This document shows positions 8,439 through 17,052 of a stretch of 64,000 nucleotides of DNA, piece after piece; positions within the stretch are counted from its first letter, which is position 1, and each line of letters begins with the position of its first letter. The notes beneath the pieces are model-generated. The model had not been told where the DNA came from, ran no database searches, and saw nothing but the letters and a program-made list of their open reading frames with translations. The stretch covers positions 1 to 64,000 of the forward strand of contig JAYVOP010000077.1 of NCBI GenBank assembly GCA_043757865.1, written 5' to 3'. The translations under genes were made by a program, and so were the position numbers. Source of the stretch: JAGNEJ01 sp043757865 (lineage in GTDB: Bacteria > Verrucomicrobiota > Verrucomicrobiia > Verrucomicrobiales > V1-33).

Positions 8439-11400
8439 TCACTTCACTGGCTCTAGCAGATACGCCAGATCGTCACTCGTGAGCTTCAGCTTCTCGCCTT
8501 TACCTTCCAGCAGGCCTTGCACTAGCTCGGCTTTCTTGCGTTGCAGCAGCAGGATCTTTTCCTCGATGGTGTCCTGACAAATGAACTTATACACAAACAC
8601 CGTGTTCTTTTGCCCAAAGCGATGCGCGCGATCCGTGGCTTGATTCTCCGCAGCGGGATTCCACCACGGGTCATAGTGGATCACGGTATCTGCTGCCGTT
8701 AGGTTCAAGCCCACTCCGCCAGCTTTCAGGCTGATGAGGAACACCGGCGTCTCGCCTTTTTGAAATTCATGCACTAACTCTTGGCGATTCTCCGTCTGCC
8801 CCGTGAGCAGCAGAAAGGAAATCTTTTCCTCCTCCAGCCGTTGCTGGATGAGCGCCAGCATTTGGGTAAATTGACTGAAGAGCAAGACCCGCCGACCATC
8901 CTCAACCAAGGGCAGCAGCACTTCCATGAGCGCATCCAGCTTGGCGGATTCCGTGACGTTAGCGGCGGCATCCATTTTCAGCAGACGGGGATCACAGCAG
9001 ACTTGGCGCAGTTTCAGCAGCGCATCCAGGATCATAATCTGCGAGCGCTCAGCCCCCTTGCTGGTGATCTCCTCTTGCACACGCTTATCCATGGCCGCGC
9101 GCACGGCTTCGTAGAGATCTTTCTGCTGCGCGCTGAGTTCAACGCGATGGATCGTTTCAATTTTATCTGGCAGATCTTGCAGCACCGCTTGCTTCGTCCG
9201 CCGCAGCAGCACCGGGGCGATGCGTTGGCTCAGGCGCTGCCGTGCGTCGTCATCCCCCTGCTCCTCGATGGGCTCGCGGAACGTGGTGCCGAAGAAATCT
9301 TTCCCCCCCAGAAACCCCGGCATCAGGAAATGGAAGATGCTCCAGAGTTCGCCCAGATGATTCTCCATCGGCGTGCCACTGAGGCAGAGCCGCAACCGGG
9401 AATCAAGCCTACAGGCCGCCTGCGCGGTGCGGGTGCTGTGGTTCTTGATGTTCTGCGCCTCGTCCAGGATCACGATATGGAAGGCCTGTTGCGCGAGGAT
9501 GTCTTCATCACGGGCCAGGATCGGATAGCTGGTGAGGATCAAATCATGCTTCTTAAAATTGGCCAGATGCTTCGCGCGATCTAGGCCCGTGTAGATCATG
9601 CAACGCAGCTTCGGCGTGAAGCGCGCGGCTTCCTCCGCCCAGTTAAAGACCACACTCTTGGGGGCCACGATCAGGCTAGGGCGATCCATGGCTCCAGCTT
9701 CTTTTTCCGCTAATAAATGAGCCAGCGTTTGCAGTGTCTTCCCCAGGCCCATGTCATCCGCTAACACGCCACCAAGCCGGGCGGTGGCTAGAAAACGCAG
9801 CCACCGATACCCATCCAACTGATATGGCCGCAGGTCCGCCTTCAGCCCCGCAGGCTTCTCCGCTTCCTCCCAGACCTGCGCGCCTGACAGTTTGGCACCA
9901 AGCTGCTGCAGCGCCTCGGACGTCTGCGCAAACATCGCTTCCTCCCGCTGCGTGGCCAGGGCCGCCAACTGTGCAGCGCGCAGCCGATGCACCTCCAGCT
10001 TCCCCTCTTTCAATAAGCCTGGGCTTCGACTATATAGCTCCGTCAGCGCGCTCAACAGCCGATGAAAACGATCCGCTGGATACGGCAAATATTTCTTCCC
10101 CACGGGCAACATGATCGGTGCCGTGCCCATCTTCGCCAGATCACTAAGCACGGAAAAGCTGCCCGCACTGCGCAGGAAGGCAATGATGGCGGGCAGGAGC
10201 GGCACGCGCGCACCATTGGTTTCATAACCACAATCCACCGTGAACCAATCCGCCCGCTCACCCTCCTTCACCTCCTCATACCACGCATCTGGCGTCAGTA
10301 ATTCCAGATCAAACGTGGCCTCCGTTTCCACGCGCCAGCCGCGTTCCTTCAGTAATGGCACTTGGGTTTGTAGAAAGGTAAACCAGCGCGTGGGCGCATC
10401 TGGAGCGTGGCAATAGACGTGCTTCAACGCCGGCTTCACGCCAAAGGTCATCACCTCTGCGAGCCGCCGCAAGCCACGTGCACTCAGACCATCCGCTAGG
10501 TCTCGCTCCGCAGGTAAATTTCGTGCTAGTTCCACCAGACGCTCGGCATGAAGGACCGATACTTTTTCCGCCCCGCGTCCGAATGCAAAGCACTTCTCGG
10601 GAGCAGCCTCGTAGGTGAATTCCACCTCGGCTAGGCGCACCACTTGATCGTAAGTAAACGCTGCCGCGCCTGCATAATAACTGCTGAAGACTTTCTCCCC
10701 AAAGAGTCGTAGAATCGGCTGTGGTGGCTGATCGAACGCTTGCACCGTTTGCAGTTTCGGTGGAGCCACCACGGCTGGTGAGGTGCGGCTAGGCTTTTCT
10801 AAATGATGCGCCAGTTGATCCGCATCCGCTGGGGAAAGATCGTCCATGTCTAACCAGCCAAGCAGAAATTTGGCACTAGGCCGACGCGCCACGGGATGCA
10901 CGGTATGCGACGTGAGATCCATGACCTGGATCGGTTGCGTGGGCAGAACCACTAATGTGCGACCAGCGCTGGTTAGGATCGGCCGCTGCCGCCCATTTTC
11001 CAAACTCAGCCAGCCCGTGCTCAGGGTGATTTCCTCCTCAGAAATTGCTAGCGCAGGTTGATCCAGCGCCTCCCAGAGCGCCCGTCCGCTCAGCCACAGC
11101 CGGGGCAAGACCTGCAACCACCAACGTCCACGCGGCACCAAGCCAGCCTCCGTGCGCAGCTTCCGCAGCACGTCCACTAATGCCACATCTCCTGGGCTCA
11201 GGAACTCGGGCGCTTGTTTATAGTCCAGATTAAATGGCGCATGGAAAACGTAATCACCCTCACTGTTCAGCTTGGCGGTGGTGAGGGAAAGCTGCACCAG
11301 TTGCGACTGCGCAGCCACGCGACTGAACACATACAGCAGACGAAATTGCGTCTCTGCTGAGGGGAAAAAATTGTCCTCGTCATCATGATCGCCATCGCCA

Positions 11401-11864
11401 TCGTCCAAGGTGGAAACTTTGTCTAACCAGAGTTGCAAGGCCGCACTAAGCACCACCGGAGCCTCCACCACAGGCTTTTCGGCAGCCTCCCGGACTGGTT
11501 CCACCGTCTCTTGCAGATCCTCCCGGGGCTCATACCATGGATTCCCCACCGCCTGGAGTAGACCTGCCACGTGCTTGCACAAGAAGCCCTCGATACAACT
11601 ACACTGCGTGTGCAACTCACACGTTTTTCCATACGGCAGCAGCGTGGCGGAAGCCTCCAACGGAGCCATACTGCGGGTGGCGATCTTCCCCCGCAGTTTG
11701 ATAACATTGCCCGCCTGCGTGATCTCTAAGCCATAGACCATGCGCGCTTGGACGAACACCGCCGCCGATTCCAACTCCGCACGCCCGAACCCCACGCCGC
11801 CCAAAGCACGGAGCGGCAGGAGATTGCCAATTTGATGGCGGAGATGGGAGGGAGGAGCAGGCAT
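8439..11864 (-). CDS. SNF2-family helicase with N-terminal SWIM zinc finger
   Basis: This 1141-residue protein has a SWIM zinc-finger motif at residues 88-98 (CSC...CKH), a long linker region, and a Swi2/Snf2 ATPase in the C-terminal 450 residues. The motifs are Walker A DDMGLGKT (about 700), DEAQ box ILDEAQNIKNH (about 800), motif III LSGTPMENHLGELW, and C-terminal helicase motifs (LLFSQFTQML, LKAGGVGLNLTAAD, DRAHRFGQ). Bacterial members translocate on double-stranded DNA and are linked to transcription recycling or DNA repair (RapA/HepA-like), but the specific role of the SWIM-SNF2 type is not settled. It is transcribed away from the 400-base non-coding stretch upstream, which should hold its promoter. 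All core ATPase motifs are present, so an active enzyme is expected. Confidence 0.92.
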   Translation of the reverse strand: MPAPPSHLRHQIGNLLPLRALGGVGFGRAELESAAVFVQARMVYGLEITQAGNVIKLRGKIATRSMAPLEASATLLPYGKTCELHTQCSCIEGFLCKHVAGLLQAVGNPWYEPREDLQETVEPVREAAEKPVVEAPVVLSAALQLWLDKVSTLDDGDGDHDDEDNFFPSAETQFRLLYVFSRVAAQSQLVQLSLTTAKLNSEGDYVFHAPFNLDYKQAPEFLSPGDVALVDVLRKLRTEAGLVPRGRWWLQVLPRLWLSGRALWEALDQPALAISEEEITLSTGWLSLENGRQRPILTSAGRTLVVLPTQPIQVMDLTSHTVHPVARRPSAKFLLGWLDMDDLSPADADQLAHHLEKPSRTSPAVVAPPKLQTVQAFDQPPQPILRLFGEKVFSSYYAGAAAFTYDQVVRLAEVEFTYEAAPEKCFAFGRGAEKVSVLHAERLVELARNLPAERDLADGLSARGLRRLAEVMTFGVKPALKHVYCHAPDAPTRWFTFLQTQVPLLKERGWRVETEATFDLELLTPDAWYEEVKEGERADWFTVDCGYETNGARVPLLPAIIAFLRSAGSFSVLSDLAKMGTAPIMLPVGKKYLPYPADRFHRLLSALTELYSRSPGLLKEGKLEVHRLRAAQLAALATQREEAMFAQTSEALQQLGAKLSGAQVWEEAEKPAGLKADLRPYQLDGYRWLRFLATARLGGVLADDMGLGKTLQTLAHLLAEKEAGAMDRPSLIVAPKSVVFNWAEEAARFTPKLRCMIYTGLDRAKHLANFKKHDLILTSYPILARDEDILAQQAFHIVILDEAQNIKNHSTRTAQAACRLDSRLRLCLSGTPMENHLGELWSIFHFLMPGFLGGKDFFGTTFREPIEEQGDDDARQRLSQRIAPVLLRRTKQAVLQDLPDKIETIHRVELSAQQKDLYEAVRAAMDKRVQEEITSKGAERSQIMILDALLKLRQVCCDPRLLKMDAAANVTESAKLDALMEVLLPLVEDGRRVLLFSQFTQMLALIQQRLEEEKISFLLLTGQTENRQELVHEFQKGETPVFLISLKAGGVGLNLTAADTVIHYDPWWNPAAENQATDRAHRFGQKNTVFVYKFICQDTIEEKILLLQRKKAELVQGLLEGKGEKLKLTSDDLAYLLEPVK

Positions 11865-12266
11865 TAGTCGGTGGTCCCTTTCATAAACAGGCCACAGGAA
11901 ATGACAGCCGATTTTTCAGAATGGTGCGCGCCTTACCAAGGCGCTCCATCATGCCGAGTAATCCACAGCGCCTTGGCAAGGAGCGAACCGTTCGATCCCA
12001 TGACCAACAACTTTCGCAGAAGTAGGGATATTCGCAGAAGTTGTTCTCACCCCTACGACTTATCCCCACCTCCCCCCACTCTCTCCCAAAGTTCTGCCCA
12101 GCGCCAGGGCCGATGGAATCAGCCTGGGATCAAGCCTCGATGAGTTGTTGCAGTTATTCCCAGGTTATAAGAAGAAGATATTGTCTAGGCCAAAATTTAA
12201 CTCTCACTTATAGGGTGTGGATAACCCTCAACCGAAAGGAGTCCATGCTTTGCATTGGGCCGACTC
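11865..12266. other. 402-base non-coding region with repeated hairpins, direct repeats and DnaA-box-like sites
   Basis: No convincing gene lies here. It contains a perfect hairpin GCGCCTT-ACC-AAGGCGC (11928-11944), an imperfect second copy of the same motif (11968-11984), two identical 11-base direct repeats TTCGCAGAAGT (12013-12023 and 12031-12041), and an A+T-rich tract around 12160-12215. The region sits between the 5' end of the helicase gene and the 3' end of the DUF1080 gene, both on the minus strand, so it should contain the helicase promoter. The density of repeats is higher than in other gaps of the window. Confidence 0.5.
11959..12224. promoter_or_regulatory. Cluster of three DnaA-box-like sites
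   Basis: One site is a perfect match to the consensus TTATCCACA on the minus strand (TGTGGATAA, 12216-12224). Two others differ by one base on the plus strand: TAATCCACA (11959-11967) and TTATCCCCA (12060-12068). One-mismatch boxes also occur by chance inside genes of this window, so only the perfect box and the clustering carry weight. These may be DnaA regulatory sites or part of a replication origin. Confidence 0.3.
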
Positions 12267-13031
12267 TTAAGGCTTGGCTAGTTTACGCACTTTGAGATTC
12301 CGATAACGCACGAATTGCTTGGTGTAGTCGCCACCGCCATGGACTTGCAGGGCGATGCCGCCACTGGCGAGCTGCACGTTGTCCTTGTCCGTATATTCCA
12401 TGAACTTCACGTCGTTGATGTAGGTGATGATATGCGGAGGATTGCTTTGGATGCTAGTGCGGAGGGTGTTCCAGGTGCCGTGCTTCCAAAACTTAGCCCA
12501 GTCGGCAGCGGGCACGGGTAGCGGAGTCGGGGGCTCGCCTGTGTTCTTGGCTTCGATCTCGTCTGGCTTGGTGGTGAAATTATAATTCCGTAGGTGGGGC
12601 TTACCGCCCATGCCTTCCGCATAGATGCCCATGACGTTGCCACCCGTGTGATAGTCGATCATCGCTTGCCAGGCTTTGCCATCTTCCGTGCTGCGGAGAA
12701 AGAGGCCGCTGTCCGGGCCGAAGTCGTTTTTCATTTCAATAGAAACCTCGAAGTCTGTGAAGGCTTCATCGGTGACGATGAGGCCGCCATTGCCCGGCAC
12801 GTCTTGGCTGCCAATGATGGCTCCGTCCACCACTTCCCATTTCCCACCAGAGGTGTTCTTGCTGGTGCGGCTATGGCCGGACTTAGCAGAGACGTGCCAG
12901 CCTTTGAGGGTGCTGCCATCAAAGAGGCTCACCCAGCCTTCCGTGGCCGGAGCGCTTTTTTCTTGGGCTAGGACTAAGGCCGCGCTGGTGAGCGCGATGA
13001 CGACGGAGGAGGTAAGGATAAGTTTTCGCAT
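12267..13031 (-). CDS. Secreted DUF1080 (3-keto-disaccharide hydrolase-type) protein
   Basis: The ATG at 13031 gives a 254-residue protein with a signal peptide (MRKLILTSSVVIALTSAALV, cleavage near LAQ); a start further upstream would bury the leader. The rest is a single DUF1080 domain, a concanavalin-like beta sandwich: WVSLFDGSTLKGW opens it, DFEVSIEMK and GLFLRS lie in the middle, and GGIALQVHGGG and VRYRNLKVR close it. This family is abundant in Verrucomicrobia and Planctomycetes; some members hydrolyse 3-keto-glycosides made by Gfo/Idh-type oxidoreductases. A Tat-exported Gfo/Idh/MocA protein is encoded 37 kb away, which is only a weak contextual link. The protein is expected in the periplasm. 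The substrate cannot be deduced. Confidence 0.85.
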   Translation of the reverse strand: MRKLILTSSVVIALTSAALVLAQEKSAPATEGWVSLFDGSTLKGWHVSAKSGHSRTSKNTSGGKWEVVDGAIIGSQDVPGNGGLIVTDEAFTDFEVSIEMKNDFGPDSGLFLRSTEDGKAWQAMIDYHTGGNVMGIYAEGMGGKPHLRNYNFTTKPDEIEAKNTGEPPTPLPVPAADWAKFWKHGTWNTLRTSIQSNPPHIITYINDVKFMEYTDKDNVQLASGGIALQVHGGGDYTKQFVRYRNLKVRKLAKP

Positions 13032-13147
13032 GAGTTGGGCATAGTTTACCTGCGCACTGCTCACAAGAGCACATTCGCGGGTCCGCCAGTGTGCTAGCCA
13101 AGGAGTCGGGGCCGTTGGCCTCGACATTCAAACTAGATGGTGGCTTC

Positions 13148-13981
13148 TTAGGATAGGGCCGCTTGGGCTTTGGCGGCGGCGGCGGCAGCGCGTTGTTGGA
13201 TCTCCTCTGGGGAGGGGAGGTTGGCGAGAACATCTGCGGGGATGAAGCCATCCGAGACCATTTTGGTGAGGCATTTCTTGCGCTCGTTAAGGGCTTTGCT
13301 GGCGTCTCGTTCTTTGGAGAAACGAGATTTAGCGGCATCGCTGCGTTCCCGGAGGCGGGAGTAGATGTCTCCGCCTAACAGGGCGGAGATGTCCACTTTC
13401 ATGGCCTCCCGTTGTAGGTCCGCGTCATTGACGGGCTCCCCATTAATGGGGCCGCTAGCATACTTGGGAAACATGATGGCTACCTCTGGGCAGACGCGGG
13501 AGCAGGCGGGGCAGTTGGTCTTACAGTTGTCGTTATTCTGGACCTGGATCTTGCCTTCTTTACTTACGCCATAGACGTCGAAGAGGCAGAAGCTGAGGCA
13601 CTGCATGCAGTTGGTGCAGCGGCTATAATCGATGACGGGAAACCACGGCTTCCACTGGCCGGGTTGGTTCATAGGGCGGTCTGCACGTTGCCGTTCTAGC
13701 GCGCTGAGCACTTCTGCTGGGCTGAGTTTCCCAATGTCCACATGGGGCACGTGGGGCTGCCTTTCCAGACCTTGAAACTGTGGTGCTGGCTGCCCGGAAA
13801 AATCCCCTAACACCAGTAGTATGGAGGCCTCATCTAACGGAGCGGCCCCGCCTAACGTGGTGAGTCCATAGCCTTGGTCCAGCAAGCTGCGGCACAACTC
13901 GACCTTGCGTTCGGCGGCCAGCGGCTGGGCTCCGGGGCCTTCATAGAGGAGGACTTGGAAAGTAGTAGCAGCGTGGATCAT
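13148..13981 (-). CDS. Ferredoxin-type protein with two [4Fe-4S] cluster motifs
   Basis: The 277-residue protein has an N-terminal region of about 115 residues without a recognised fold, then a ferredoxin core. One motif is CTNCMQCLSFC followed by LFDVYGV, the second is CKTNCPACSRVCP. Together these supply eight Cys residues for two clusters, although the second motif has the irregular spacing CxxxCxxCxxxC. The C-terminal third is charged and Ala-rich. An electron-transfer role is inferred. The start codon overlaps the stop of the upstream Cys-rich gene (ATGA-type, four bases), indicating translational coupling; the two probably act together. I cannot name the electron donor or acceptor. Confidence 0.8.
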   Translation of the reverse strand: MIHAATTFQVLLYEGPGAQPLAAERKVELCRSLLDQGYGLTTLGGAAPLDEASILLVLGDFSGQPAPQFQGLERQPHVPHVDIGKLSPAEVLSALERQRADRPMNQPGQWKPWFPVIDYSRCTNCMQCLSFCLFDVYGVSKEGKIQVQNNDNCKTNCPACSRVCPEVAIMFPKYASGPINGEPVNDADLQREAMKVDISALLGGDIYSRLRERSDAAKSRFSKERDASKALNERKKCLTKMVSDGFIPADVLANLPSPEEIQQRAAAAAAKAQAALS

Positions 13982-14301
13982 GGGGTGGGGGAGGCGGTGA
14001 GTTGGGCGACGGCGGTGGCGGGAGCTAGCTCCCGCAGGTTGATTATTTCTGCGTCAGCAGGCAGCGGGGCATCAGCCGCGTGGAAGAGCCACTGGACGGC
14101 CCGGGCATGGCAGGCGGCTATTTTCCAGCCGGACTGCTGGGCCATGACGGCTAGGCGCGGATCGCGACGGGCGGACATCTCACAGAGGTCCGCCACTGCG
14201 GTGAATGGGGTGCTCGTGGCGCAGAGTTCGTGCAACACCGCATCCTTGGTTTCATCAGGGATGACTTGAGCGTAAGCACAACGGCAGTAAAGAATGGGCA
14301 T
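13978..14301 (-). CDS. Small Cys-containing protein coupled to the ferredoxin gene
   Basis: The protein has 107 residues and no signal peptide. It starts MPILYCRCAYAQVIPDE, with Cys at positions 6 and 8, and has further Cys in LHELCA, ADLCEM and IAACHARAVQWLF. Five conserved-looking Cys in a small soluble protein, coupled by a four-base overlap to a 2[4Fe-4S] ferredoxin, suggest a metal- or cluster-binding redox partner; this is an inference. I recall similar small proteins next to ferredoxins in PVC bacteria but cannot assign a family name. It is 12 bases downstream of ribE in the same direction, so all three may share a transcript. Confidence 0.6.
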   Translation of the reverse strand: MPILYCRCAYAQVIPDETKDAVLHELCATSTPFTAVADLCEMSARRDPRLAVMAQQSGWKIAACHARAVQWLFHAADAPLPADAEIINLRELAPATAVAQLTASPTP

Positions 14302-14313
14302 AGGGTAAAGCGA

Positions 14314-14934
14314 CTAGTAGGAAAGTGGTGAGGAGACAGTGAGACCACGCGCAGCTAACATGCGGTCGAGATATTTTGCTAGCATGTCGAATTCCACATT
14401 CACGCGCTGGCCCGCTTGGAGGTGGCGCAGCGTGGTGACGGCGTGGGTGTGCGGGGTGATCCAGAGCGTAAGTTGATCCGGCTGGAGATCGGCTATGGTG
14501 AGGCTGATGCCGTCCAGGCAGAGACTGCCTTTCAAACTGAGAAATCGCGCGCTATCCCGTGGCACGCGGATGATAAACTCATGGTCCGCACCCACAGCGG
14601 CATAGTGTAGGACCTCCACTGTGGTGTCCACGTGCCCTTGCACGAAATGGCCGCTGAAGCGTGTGTCCGCGCGTATGGCGCGCTCTAGATTCACCGCTGT
14701 GCCCACGGCTAGCGTGCCCAGATTTGTGAGGCGTAAGGTTTCTCCTAGCAAGTCAAACGCACACCTGCCCACCCCAAACTCCACCACCGTGAGACAGCAG
14801 CCATTCACCGCCACACTCTCCCCTAACGTGAGATCACTAGCAAAGGCCACATCTCCGAGCACTAGCCGCCCGCCCTGCTCATGCAGCGTGAGTGCGGCCA
14901 CAGTGCCAGTCGATTCCACAATGCCAGTAAACAT
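14314..14934 (-). CDS. ribE: Riboflavin synthase alpha chain
   Basis: The 206-residue protein catalyses dismutation of two 6,7-dimethyl-8-ribityllumazine molecules to riboflavin. It shows the internally duplicated lumazine-binding fold. The N-terminal barrel begins with MFTGIVESTG and contains GESVAVNGCCLTV; the second barrel begins near SGHFVQGHVDTT and contains SLCLDGISLTIADLQ. The C-terminal helix (FDMLAKYLDRML) mediates trimerisation in known enzymes. Length is normal. The lumazine synthase, ribA/B and ribD genes are not in the window, so the rib pathway is dispersed. It starts three bases after the stop of the Minf_1886-type gene and runs in the same direction. Confidence 0.95.
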   Translation of the reverse strand: MFTGIVESTGTVAALTLHEQGGRLVLGDVAFASDLTLGESVAVNGCCLTVVEFGVGRCAFDLLGETLRLTNLGTLAVGTAVNLERAIRADTRFSGHFVQGHVDTTVEVLHYAAVGADHEFIIRVPRDSARFLSLKGSLCLDGISLTIADLQPDQLTLWITPHTHAVTTLRHLQAGQRVNVEFDMLAKYLDRMLAARGLTVSSPLSY

Positions 14935-14937
14935 ACG

Positions 14938-15345
14938 CTACGAGTGGCGGCGGGGCGCTGATCCCGTGGGTAAGAACGGCTCCACAAAGGCACTGTGGAA
15001 ATCATACACATCCGCAAAGTCCTCGATCATATCCTCTGGGCTCTGGGAGAAGACGCCTTGCTCAATCAAGTGAAAAACAATCTCCCCCACATTTTTCGTG
15101 GATTTCAGGCCCCAGTTCTCTAGCAAGGTGGGCACCATGGGACCGAAACTTTTCAGCAAATAAGCGCGGAAGCCTTCGAGCAGTTCCGGCCCACGTAGAT
15201 GCGAGGCCCCGCCTTGTTGCTCACGGGCGTAGTGCTCCAGCGTATGATTCAAGGCATCCCGCACGAGGCCGTAGGCTTCTGGCGCAAAGCGTTGGTCCTG
15301 CTGGAGAATAGCAGCGACAGCGCGGTCGAATTCGACTTTGGGCAT
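14938..15345 (-). CDS. Minf_1886 family protein
   Basis: This is a 135-residue soluble protein. The sequence (MPKVEFDRAVAAILQQD..., then YGLVRDALNHTLE, LLEGFRAYLLKSFGPM, NVGEIVFHLIEQGVFSQS) matches the small family known as Minf_1886 after its Methylacidiphilum member, found widely in Verrucomicrobia and Planctomycetes. Its function is not established. It is the first gene of a tight minus-strand string (this gene, ribE, Cys-rich protein, ferredoxin), with only three bases to ribE. Conservation across the superphylum suggests a housekeeping role, but nothing in the sequence shows which. Confidence 0.8.
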   Translation of the reverse strand: MPKVEFDRAVAAILQQDQRFAPEAYGLVRDALNHTLEHYAREQQGGASHLRGPELLEGFRAYLLKSFGPMVPTLLENWGLKSTKNVGEIVFHLIEQGVFSQSPEDMIEDFADVYDFHSAFVEPFLPTGSAPRRHS

Positions 15346-15475
15346 AATGGGTGAGGATGGTTGGTGAATGAGGACGGGAAGGGACGTAGCGCACTACCAA
15401 GGCACCAAGCCGCCAGCGCCATCAAGAGAAATCTTCTTTCCGTAGTCCACGCCTTGATCTAGGCTCGCGCCCGTT

Positions 15476-16156
15476 ATGCTTTTAAAATCCCTCCTCATCC
15501 TCGCTTGTCTCACCCGCTTTGCCTCTGCCGCCGCCGTGCAGATCGATGAAACGATGTCAGAAAAAATCCCCACCAATGCCGCCGACCTCCAGGAGTCGGA
15601 CTTGCTAGGCACCTATGTGCAACTAGCCACTGGCGGCATCCTGGAGTTCCAGCCTAACGGCAAACTCAACGGCTGGCCCGCCACTGGCACCTGGAAGATC
15701 GTGGGGCCGCATCGCGTGGAAATGACCCAGACGCTCAAGGGTAAAAAGGAACGGACGCCTGTGGAAATGTTTCCCCAAGCCGAGGGCCTCCTCATGGTGC
15801 GCAACATCAATGGGGAGAACCAGACCTCTCCACTCCATCGCCTTGTAAGATCCAAGCTGGATGCCAAGGCGTGGCAAGGACCATGCACCATCCACGTGCT
15901 CGTCTCTGGGACTAAGACCGCCACTGCACGCCCGGCAAAATTTACCGAGGACGGCTACCTCCGCACGCCCGAAGGCGGCTACTGGCTCAAGCTCCTAGCT
16001 GATAAATCCGGCACGGGCACACTAGGATTCACCTCTGATCTGGAAGACCAAACGATGGTCATTTACCTATATAAAGTAGGCCCCCTGGTGGTGCTCTTCG
16101 ATCAACTGGAAAAGCCCAAACTGCTGGCGATGATCCAACTCGGGACGATGCCGTAA
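15476..16156 (+). CDS. Small secreted protein of unknown function
   Basis: The 226-residue protein begins at ATG 15476 with a typical signal peptide (MLLKSLLILACLTRFASA, cleavage near AAA). The mature part has a LLGTYVQLATGG...LEFQPNGKL stretch resembling lipocalin-like or DUF-type TIGR03067 beta proteins, in which a strand pattern GTW.......M is repeated, but I cannot assign it with certainty. It lies divergently from the Minf_1886 gene and ends about 20 bases before a strong bidirectional-looking terminator. Expected location is the periplasm or outside the cell. Confidence 0.65.
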   Translation: MLLKSLLILACLTRFASAAAVQIDETMSEKIPTNAADLQESDLLGTYVQLATGGILEFQPNGKLNGWPATGTWKIVGPHRVEMTQTLKGKKERTPVEMFPQAEGLLMVRNINGENQTSPLHRLVRSKLDAKAWQGPCTIHVLVSGTKTATARPAKFTEDGYLRTPEGGYWLKLLADKSGTGTLGFTSDLEDQTMVIYLYKVGPLVVLFDQLEKPKLLAMIQLGTMP

Positions 16157-16176
16157 CTACTTGTCCACACGGCAAA

Positions 16177-16214
16177 CCGCCGCAATCCTCACGGACTGCG
16201 GCGGCGGCGTTTTT
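16177..16214. terminator. Terminator hairpin between convergent genes
   Basis: The arms CCGCCGCA (16177-16184) and TGCGGCGG (16197-16204) form an eight-pair stem with a 12-base loop, followed by CGGCGTTTTT on the plus strand. It lies between the stops of two convergent genes (16156 and 16230) and could serve the plus-strand gene with its T-tract. Confidence 0.65.
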
Positions 16215-16229
16215 GAAGTTAGGATAAAA

Positions 16230-16775
16230 TTAAGCAGCCTTCTTCTTTGGCGTTACGGGCGCTTCTTTTTTATCTGCTTTCGGGGCGTCCTGCTTGGGCT
16301 CAGGCTTCGCTTCTGGCTTGGCAGCGGCTTTCTCACCCTTTACGCTGGCGAGAATGTTATCGAAGGTGCCTTCACCAATGCCATCCACCATGATGAGATC
16401 TTCCCCACCAGCGAACGGACGATCGTCGATGATGGCCTTGGCCTTCGCATCACCGATACCGTCCACGGCAGTCAGTCCCTTGGCATCCGCTTTGTTCGCA
16501 TAGGCTAGCAACTTGGTCTTTTGGGCCGCCGTTAGGGCTTCCACTTTTTTCTTGGCACCAGCGAGCAGGGCTTTGTCGTCTGCGCTTAGTTCCTCGGGCT
16601 TTTGCTTGCTTTTAGAGACGGGCTTTTTAGCCACGGGGGTCTTTTTATCTGTTTTTGCGTCGGCCTTAGCATCAGCGGTGGCAGCGGGTTTGGCATCATC
16701 AGTCTTCTTCGGAGCGGCTTGGCTGAACGAAGTCAGAAGGCCTAACGTGAGAGCGAGCAAGATGGATTTTTTCAT
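16230..16775 (-). CDS. Secreted Lys/Ala-rich helix-hairpin-helix protein
   Basis: The ATG at 16775 gives 181 residues with a signal peptide (MKKSILLALTLGLLTSFSQA). The mature N-terminal half is a Lys/Ala/Asp-rich low-complexity tail (repeats such as AKADAKTDKKTP). Then come two tandem hairpin motifs, GLTAVDGIGDAKAKAII and DLIMVDGIGEGTFDNIL, resembling the helix-hairpin-helix DNA-binding unit of ComEA. The C-terminus is again Lys/Pro/Ala-rich. The combination suggests a periplasmic or surface DNA-binding protein, possibly for DNA uptake or nucleoid-like compaction; this is inferred. No other competence gene is adjacent. The composition resembles histone-H1-like proteins, but the leader peptide argues for export. 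Confidence 0.65.
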   Translation of the reverse strand: MKKSILLALTLGLLTSFSQAAPKKTDDAKPAATADAKADAKTDKKTPVAKKPVSKSKQKPEELSADDKALLAGAKKKVEALTAAQKTKLLAYANKADAKGLTAVDGIGDAKAKAIIDDRPFAGGEDLIMVDGIGEGTFDNILASVKGEKAAAKPEAKPEPKQDAPKADKKEAPVTPKKKAA

Positions 16776-17052
16776 AGGACGAACGGTTTTTTTTATTTGG
16801 GTTGTTAGTAGATAGATCAAGAGACCTCCCGAGAGATCCCCCGTGCTGCGTGGTTAGCGACAAGGAGGCGGGAAGTCCAGAGAAATAAGCGTGGCTTACG
16901 CTTCGAGGGGTTCTGACGATACCGTCATACTTTTATTCGCAGGCGCGCAGGCTTCGTCAGCCTGGACGTTTTCACGTAGGGGAAAACCTTAAATGGGGGA
17001 GTGCCCGGTCTGGGGCTTTGTGGCATGGATAGGTTCCGTTTTCCCCCTCTTT

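Noticed and set aside
8781..9584. 267-residue plus-strand frame
   Set aside because: Antisense shadow of the SNF2 ATPase domain.
11881..12069. 62-residue minus-strand frame or tRNA-like fold in the non-coding region
   Set aside because: No similarity to a known protein; no T-loop GGTTCGA-type arm or acceptor pairing for a tRNA could be built.
15394..15612. 72-residue minus-strand frame around 15.5 kb
   Set aside because: Covers the signal peptide region of the plus-strand secreted protein in antisense and has no support of its own.
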